Shown in pieces: positions 59,180 through 64,000 of a stretch of DNA of 64,000 bases (positions are counted from its first letter, which is position 1; the number at the start of each line of letters is the position of its first letter). The notes beneath the pieces are model-generated. The model had not been told where the DNA came from. It did no database searches and was given only the letters and a program-made list of their open reading frames with translations. The translations under genes were made by a program, and so were the position numbers. The stretch covers positions 186,001 to 250,000 of the forward strand of contig JAABRO010000011.1 in NCBI GenBank assembly GCA_011390885.1. The letters run 5' to 3'. Origin of the DNA: Gemmatimonas sp. GTDB taxonomy: Bacteria; Gemmatimonadota; Gemmatimonadetes; Gemmatimonadales; Gemmatimonadaceae.

Positions 59180-59207
59180 GCGCCCGGCCTGCGGTCAGGC
59201 CGGGCGC
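59180..59207 (-). promoter_or_regulatory. greA leader hairpin 1
   Basis: Perfect 12-bp stem (59180-59191 with 59196-59207) and 4-nt loop, followed on the minus strand by TCCTTTGCTT. It begins about seven bases after the predicted greA start point and 65 bases after the metalloprotease stop, so it may be that gene's terminator, a greA leader element, or both. Confidence 0.6.
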
Positions 59208-59220
59208 ACCTTCATTAGGT

Positions 59221-59249
59221 ATTGTACCCCTGCGAGCCGGTGCCCTCAA
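59221..59249 (-). promoter_or_regulatory. greA promoter
   Basis: TTGAGG (59249-59244), 17-bp spacer, TACAAT (59226-59221) on the minus strand: 4/6 and 5/6 consensus, the best sigma-70 site I see in the window. Predicted start near 59214, giving a leader of about 113 nt. Confidence 0.7.
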
Positions 59250-59271
59250 GCCCCGGCCACCGCAGGCACGG

Positions 59272-61707
59272 TCAGGGCCAGGGGAGCGGAATCACCGGGA
59301 AGCGCGTGCGCGACGCGGGCACGTCTTCCCCGTCGAGGAAGCGTTCGATGTCGACACGCGCCGCCAGCCGGTGCGCATGGACAGCGTCACGCCGGCTCGT
59401 CGCGTTGTCGAGCGCATCCTCGAGCTCCGCGTCGAGCTGCTGCAGGTGCATGGCCGCGATCGCGCGCACCTCGGGCATGGCGCGCGCATCGCCGGCGAGG
59501 TCGAGCAGGGCATCGAGCGCGGCGCGCTGCACGGCGCGCTGGATGGCCGGATGCTGCGTGCTCGTCGAAGCGCGCCACGTACGCGCCATGAGCGTGTCGA
59601 GCACGTCGTCGAAGCCGAGCGCACGCGGGTCCTGCGCCTTGAAGATCACGAGGCGCGCGGCACGCTCACGGTCGAGCAGGTAGCCGATCACCTCGGTGGC
59701 GAGCCCGCCGGCGAGCGTAATGGGGTCGAACGCCGTGCCGGCGTTGCCCTCGATCCACGTCAGCTCGCCGCCCATGCCCGGAGGCGGCGGCGGGATCATT
59801 GCAGAGATCCGGGCCGGCACCGCGAGTTCGGCCGGCATGATCGCGTCGAGCGCGAGCGAGAGTGCGCGGCGCTGCTGCTCGGCCGGGATCACGGTGGTGG
59901 GCACCTGCCCATCGCCGCGCATCGCGAAGCGGAAGTCCATGCCGCCCACGTACTTCACCAGCCCCTCGAGCGAGTAGCGGTGATGCAGGTACACGTGCGC
60001 GAAGCGCATGTTGAGCAGGTGCATCGGCTCGCCGGGCTGGATCGCGCGCTCGTCGAAGTTGTCCATGAGCACGCGGCGCACGCGCGCCGTGCGCTCCACG
60101 GCGTCGAACATCGTCGCGCCTTCCACCCAGCGCGTGACCTCGGGAATGGAGCCGTTCGGGCCGGCGTACGTGTCGTTGATGAAGCGCACGTTGCGATCGA
60201 TCATCTCCTTGATCACGGCCGCGTTGCCGGCCCGCTCAGCGGCGGCATCCGGATACCAGCGATAGCCGAAGCGGATCGCCAGCGAGTCCCACGCACCGGG
60301 GCCTGTGCGGTAGGCGTCACGCAGGTCGGGACGACCGTCGGCACCGACGGTGATGAGCGGCACCGGGTAGTCCATCACCGAGGAGCGGCCCTGCGAGGCG
60401 GCGATGTAGTTGTGCGACAGGCCGAGCGTGTGCCCGATCTCGTGCGCCGTGTGCTGCCGGCGCCGCGCCATGGTGAACGCCTCGGCGCTCACGTTCGGGC
60501 CGGTGGGGCCCGACGCGGGCACGGTGCCGGCCCAGATGTTGTAGTCCACGAGCGAGCGCCACGCATCCATGCGCACCACGGCGCGCACGATCTCGCCCGT
60601 GCGCGGATCGCTGTAGCTCGGCCCCACCGACGGGCCGGGCCCCGTGCGGTGCACCCACATGAGCATGTTGTAGCGCGCGTCCATGGGGTCGGCGCCGGCG
60701 GGCAGGTCGCGCACCTCGAAGGCGTTCTTGAAGCCGGCCGCCTCGAACACCTTCGCCCACCAGTTGCCGCCCTCGCGGAACGCCTCGCGATACGGTGCGG
60801 GGATGCCGGGATCGAGGTAGTAGATGATCGGCGTGGCCGGCTCCACGAGCTCGCCGCGCGCGTAGGCCGCGGGATCCTTCGGCACCAGGCGCCAGCGGTT
60901 GATGAAGCCGGCGCGATACTGCTGGTCGAAGCCCTGCGACAGGTCGGCGAACTGCGTGCCCCCGTAGCCGGACCGCCCATCGTAGGCACGCGGCGTGAAG
61001 CCCGCCGTGTCCGGCAGCACGACAAGCGAGTGGTGCTGCTCGAAGGTCATCGCGCCGGCGTCGGGCGCGACGCGACGCGCGGTCGCGGCCGGTGCGTCGG
61101 AGGTGAAGGTGAGCACGGCGTGCACTTCCACGTTGCGCGGGAAGGACTTGGTGCGGTCCGTGTCGAACCAGCTGCGGGCCGCGTCCACGCGGTACGAGCC
61201 GCCACCCTGCCCTCCGCGCAGGCCGCCGGCCACGCCGTACACGTCGCTCAGGAAGAAGCTCGTCGCGTCCACCGTGATCACGCCGTTGGTCTCGCCGTCG
61301 ATCGTGAACGAGGCCGACACGGACCGCGGGAAGGCGTCGCGTGCCGCCTGCTGGTTGGCTGCGTCACCGCTGAGCGCGCGCGGGTACAGGTTGTCGCGCA
61401 CCATGAGGATGCGGTTGCCGCGCCGCTCGAGCTTGACGATGAAGTTCGCACCCGTCTGGCCGCGGTCGAGCGAGCCGGTGCCGAGGCCGGTGGCCAGCGT
61501 GTTCTGGTAGAGGAAGTCGCGGCCGAGCTGCGCGGCCGGAATCTCGAGCATGAGCCGGTTGCGCGCCTCGTCCACGCGCACGCGCAGGAACTCCGACGCC
61601 TGCGCCGCACTTGGTGAGGGGAATGCGAGCAGCGCGACGGCGACCACTCCGGTGTACACTGCGGACAGCAGGCGGCGCAGCGGGCCGCGCACACGATCAG
61701 GCGACAT
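59272..61707 (-). CDS. Secreted zinc metalloprotease (DUF5117/DUF4953 type)
   Basis: An 811-residue exported metalloprotease. The start at 61707 has GAGG six bases upstream and begins a signal peptide ending near SAAQAS; an upstream ATG at 61794 would add 29 residues. N-terminal beta region DUF5117-like (FLRVRVDEARNRLMLEIP, DFLYQNTLATGLG), a putative propeptide-like section, then the zinc motif HEIGHTLGLSHN with SSVMDYP as the Met-turn, as in metzincins. The C-terminal 250 residues are helical. Adjacent genes: greA downstream and a LOG-family gene 49 bp upstream on the same strand. Confidence 0.9.
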   Translation of the reverse strand: MSPDRVRGPLRRLLSAVYTGVVAVALLAFPSPSAAQASEFLRVRVDEARNRLMLEIPAAQLGRDFLYQNTLATGLGTGSLDRGQTGANFIVKLERRGNRILMVRDNLYPRALSGDAANQQAARDAFPRSVSASFTIDGETNGVITVDATSFFLSDVYGVAGGLRGGQGGGSYRVDAARSWFDTDRTKSFPRNVEVHAVLTFTSDAPAATARRVAPDAGAMTFEQHHSLVVLPDTAGFTPRAYDGRSGYGGTQFADLSQGFDQQYRAGFINRWRLVPKDPAAYARGELVEPATPIIYYLDPGIPAPYREAFREGGNWWAKVFEAAGFKNAFEVRDLPAGADPMDARYNMLMWVHRTGPGPSVGPSYSDPRTGEIVRAVVRMDAWRSLVDYNIWAGTVPASGPTGPNVSAEAFTMARRRQHTAHEIGHTLGLSHNYIAASQGRSSVMDYPVPLITVGADGRPDLRDAYRTGPGAWDSLAIRFGYRWYPDAAAERAGNAAVIKEMIDRNVRFINDTYAGPNGSIPEVTRWVEGATMFDAVERTARVRRVLMDNFDERAIQPGEPMHLLNMRFAHVYLHHRYSLEGLVKYVGGMDFRFAMRGDGQVPTTVIPAEQQRRALSLALDAIMPAELAVPARISAMIPPPPPGMGGELTWIEGNAGTAFDPITLAGGLATEVIGYLLDRERAARLVIFKAQDPRALGFDDVLDTLMARTWRASTSTQHPAIQRAVQRAALDALLDLAGDARAMPEVRAIAAMHLQQLDAELEDALDNATSRRDAVHAHRLAARVDIERFLDGEDVPASRTRFPVIPLPWP

Positions 61708-61756
61708 CACGAGCCTCGACGTGAAAGGACGAACGGTGAACGGAATGAACCACGGG

Positions 61757-62836
61757 TCAGACATCGGCGTGCGCATGCTGCGCCGCATGCGCATCGATCA
61801 CGGCCTGCGCCGCCTCGGCCGGGTCGTCGGTGAGCATGACGAGATCCAGGTCGCCGGGCGAGATCTTGCCCTCCCCCGCCACGCGCGAGTGCAGCCAGCG
61901 CATGAGGCCGGCCCAGTAATGCCGGCCGAAGAGGATGACCGGGAACTGGTAGATCTTGCCGCACTGGATGAGCGTGAGCGCCTCGAACAGTTCGTCGAGC
62001 GTGCCGAAGCCGCCCGGAAAGATGATGAACGCGTTCGAGTACTTCACGAACATCGTCTTGCGCACGAAGAAGTAGCGGAAGTTGACGAGCGTGTCGACGT
62101 AGGGATTGGCCCCCTGCTCGAAGGGCAGCTCGATGTTGCAGCCGATGCTCGCGCCGCCGCCGTCCTTCGCGCCGCGGTTCGCGGCCTCCATGATGCCGGG
62201 GCCTGCGCCGGTGATGATCGCGAAACCGGCCTCGGCGAGCAGGCGCGCGACTTCACGCGCGTGCCGGTACTGCAGGTCGTCGGGGCTCGTGCGTGCGCTG
62301 CCGAAGATGGACACGCCCTTGGTCACGTGCGCGAGCGCGTCGAACCCCTCGATCACCTCGCTGAACACGCGCATCGCGCGCCACGGATCGGTGAGCGTGA
62401 ACGGCTCGCCGGCGTCCGGGCTGTGCAGCAGCTTCTCGTCCTCGGTGAGCCGCGGCACGTCGCGAATCGCCGAGTCCACATCGCGCAGCGCGCGGCGCGG
62501 CGTGCGCTCCACGCGCGGTCCCCGGGAGACGTGGTCCACCAGCTGCGCGGGATCTCGGCCGGCGAGGCGGTGCCCCTCCTGCGTGCGCTTCTCGTATTCA
62601 GCGACGGACGACTGCTCGGCGGCGGCCCGCAGCGCCGGCGATGCGCGCTTGCCGGTGGCCGTGCGCGGGCCGTTGGCCTTGGGCGACCTGGGGGTGGCGG
62701 GCTTCGCCGTGGCGGACTTCGCCGTGGTGGACTTCGCCGTGGTGGACTTCGCCGTGGTGGACTTCGGTGCGGCGGGCTTGCTCGCATCGCGCTTGACCGC
62801 GACGCGCTTGGCCGGAGTGCGGCTGGAACGGGCCAT
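61757..62836 (-). CDS. LOG-family protein with repeat-coded Lys/Thr/Ala N-terminal tail
   Basis: A 359-residue protein. Residues 1-75 are basic and repetitive (AKSTT units) and look disordered. The rest is a LOG/Rossmann-like domain: SIFGSARTSPDD, FAIITGAGPGIMEAANRGA, VRKTMFVKYS and PGGFGTLDELFEALTLIQ, the diagnostic LOG motif. LOG enzymes release adenine or cytokinin-type bases from nucleotide monophosphates. The tail resembles those of DNA- or RNA-binding proteins. Leader pyrimidine-rich. Confidence 0.9.
   Translation of the reverse strand: MARSSRTPAKRVAVKRDASKPAAPKSTTAKSTTAKSTTAKSATAKPATPRSPKANGPRTATGKRASPALRAAAEQSSVAEYEKRTQEGHRLAGRDPAQLVDHVSRGPRVERTPRRALRDVDSAIRDVPRLTEDEKLLHSPDAGEPFTLTDPWRAMRVFSEVIEGFDALAHVTKGVSIFGSARTSPDDLQYRHAREVARLLAEAGFAIITGAGPGIMEAANRGAKDGGGASIGCNIELPFEQGANPYVDTLVNFRYFFVRKTMFVKYSNAFIIFPGGFGTLDELFEALTLIQCGKIYQFPVILFGRHYWAGLMRWLHSRVAGEGKISPGDLDLVMLTDDPAEAAQAVIDAHAAQHAHADV
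62696..62770. repeat. 15-bp tandem repeat in LOG-family gene
   Basis: Five copies of a 15-bp unit (consensus GGTGGACTTCGCCGT on the plus strand), the inner ones nearly identical. On the minus strand each codes Ala-Lys-Ser-Thr-Thr or close variants. Unit length keeps the frame, so copy-number change would only alter tail length. Confidence 0.85.
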
Positions 62837-62961
62837 GAGGCAGGGCTGAGTGGGTCGGCGCCGAGGGCCTGCGAGCGCGCACGGGTGTCGCGGCCGGAGG
62901 GGAGACTCGGCAAGCCTGCAACCTACCCCGCGGGTCCCCGCACCCGCCACCGGAGCCCCTC

Positions 62962-64000
62962 GTGAGCGTGCCGGGGCAGACGCTGCTGCTGATCGTGGCC
63001 GATGGCGTACGCCCCGACGTGCTCCGCGACGAGCTGGCCGCCGGCCATCTGCCCCGCCTGGCGGCGCGGGCGGAGCGCGGCGTGCTCACCGAGGTCTCGA
63101 GCTGCTTTCCGTCAGTCACCGGGCCCGCCTACGCGCCATTCATGATGGGGCGCTTTCCCGCCTCCGTCGGGCTGCCGGGGCTGCGCTGGTACGACCGCGC
63201 GCGCTCGGTGGCCAGCTGGCCGTCTTACGCGCGCAGCTATGTGGGCCCCGAGATCCGCCTGCTCGACGACGACCTGCACCTGGACGCGCCCACCCTGCTC
63301 GAGCTCGCCACGCCAAGCGTGGCCGGCTCCACGCTGCTCGGCCGCGGCGCCCGCGGCGTGCGGCATCCGGGGCGCGGCTGGGCGTGGGCGGCGCGCGCCT
63401 TCCTGCCCCACTTTCGCGGCGACCTCATGGGGTGGCGGCGCGTGGAACAGCTCGTGGTGGATCGTGTGCTCGGACACCTGCGGCGCGAGCGTCCGCAGTT
63501 CGCGGTCATGTCGTTCCTCACGCCGGACAAGTTCGCGCACGCGTTCGGCGCCGCGTCGGCCGAGGTGCGTGCCTCGCTGCGCGACATCGACGCGTTCGTG
63601 GGGGAGGCCGAGACGATCGCGGCGCGCGGCGGCTGGGCCGACCAGCTGCACGTGTGGCTGGTGGCCGATCACGGGCACGCCGATGTGCAGCGGCACGACG
63701 AGCTCGCCGACGGCGTGCGCGAGCACGGGTTGCGCGTGCTGTCGCACCCCAAGGTGTGGGTGCGCAAGCCGGATGCCGCGGTGATGGTGGGCGGCAACGC
63801 GATGGGGCACGTGTACGTGGAGCTGCCGCACCGGCAGCGGCCGTGGTGGCCGGCGCTCGATGCGCGCTGGACGGAGATGCACGACGCGCTCGTGGCGCGC
63901 GAGAGCGTGGATCTGATGGCCGTGGCGGTGAACGCGCAGACGGTGCGCGTGTCGCACGCCACGCGCGGCTCGGCGCTGATCGTGCGCGACGACGCGCCCG
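62962..64000 (+). CDS. Type I phosphodiesterase/nucleotide pyrophosphatase family, 3' end outside window
   Basis: At least 346 residues, open to the right edge. GTG at 62962 with CGGAG six bases upstream. Alkaline-phosphatase-superfamily motifs: LLIVADGVRPDVL (metal Asp), CFPSVTGPAYAPFMMGRF (nucleophile Thr/Ser region), TPDKFAHAFG (metal Asp/His) and VADHGHADV (metal Asp/His). Relatives hydrolyse nucleotide or phospholipid phosphodiesters. No signal peptide is visible at this start. It is divergent from the LOG gene. Confidence 0.85.
   Translation, partial: MSVPGQTLLLIVADGVRPDVLRDELAAGHLPRLAARAERGVLTEVSSCFPSVTGPAYAPFMMGRFPASVGLPGLRWYDRARSVASWPSYARSYVGPEIRLLDDDLHLDAPTLLELATPSVAGSTLLGRGARGVRHPGRGWAWAARAFLPHFRGDLMGWRRVEQLVVDRVLGHLRRERPQFAVMSFLTPDKFAHAFGAASAEVRASLRDIDAFVGEAETIAARGGWADQLHVWLVADHGHADVQRHDELADGVREHGLRVLSHPKVWVRKPDAAVMVGGNAMGHVYVELPHRQRPWWPALDARWTEMHDALVARESVDLMAVAVNAQTVRVSHATRGSALIVRDDAP

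Overview
The window is very GC-rich, densely coded bacterial chromosome with about 50 protein genes on both strands and no gap above 300 bp. I see no rRNA, tRNA, CRISPR array, transposase or phage gene. A paired SusC/SusD outer-membrane system, several S9 peptidases, a large BNR-repeat secreted protein, a DUF5916 barrel, many lipoproteins and a type B L31 together suggest the phylum Gemmatimonadota. This is inference from gene content; no marker gene proves it.

Layout. 1-8.1 kb: S9 peptidase (cut by the left edge), a di-heme peroxidase with an imelysin-like front domain, a PhoX/DUF839 lipoprotein and a second S9 peptidase. 8.2-12.7 kb: susC-susD pair. 12.9-19.2 kb: EEP-family lipoprotein, Tat-exported aldo/keto reductase, two small secreted proteins, YtcJ-like amidohydrolase, Uma2 and HNH nucleases. 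19.3-26.5 kb: HtpX, 2Fe-2S ferredoxin with a DUF155 membrane protein, sulfurtransferase-OsmC, then a metal cluster (ZIP transporter, ribosomal L31 type B, PAP2, Fur-family regulator, Sco1, cupredoxin). 26.6-32.6 kb: beta-carbonic anhydrase, then bioF-bioA-bioD-bioB followed by pdxH. 32.7-36.4 kb: secreted His-rich protein and DUF5916 barrel, divergent from an SDR lacking its catalytic residues. 36.4-46.9 kb: S9 peptidase, gltB, CDF transporter and DUF302 in one direction; upstream of them proline dehydrogenase, a small unknown protein and rsgA. 47-52.7 kb: fadI-fadJ-dinB-M14 peptidase chain. 52.8-64 kb: BNR-repeat protein, small lipoprotein, glpD, greA with a structured leader, zinc metalloprotease, LOG-family protein with a repeat-coded basic tail, and a phosphodiesterase cut by the right edge.

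Physiology. The genes suit an aerobic or microaerobic heterotroph living on peptides, fatty acids and glycerol phosphate: S9/M14/zinc peptidases and SusCD supply nutrients, while FadIJ, PRODH, GlpD and GltB feed central metabolism. BioFADB plus PdxH join biotin synthesis to the PLP cofactor that BioF and BioA need.

Gene organisation. Stop/start overlaps (ATGA, GTGA) are common, implying translational coupling. Many convergent gene pairs are separated by long perfect hairpins without a T-tract. About half the genes have a Shine-Dalgarno sequence; others have pyrimidine-rich leaders. The most interesting regulatory spots are the Fur-type start region at 25.15 kb, the ZIP promoter at 23.07-23.12 kb and the greA leader at 59.10-59.25 kb. 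Sequence was read by eye; family names rest on motif recognition, not on database searches.
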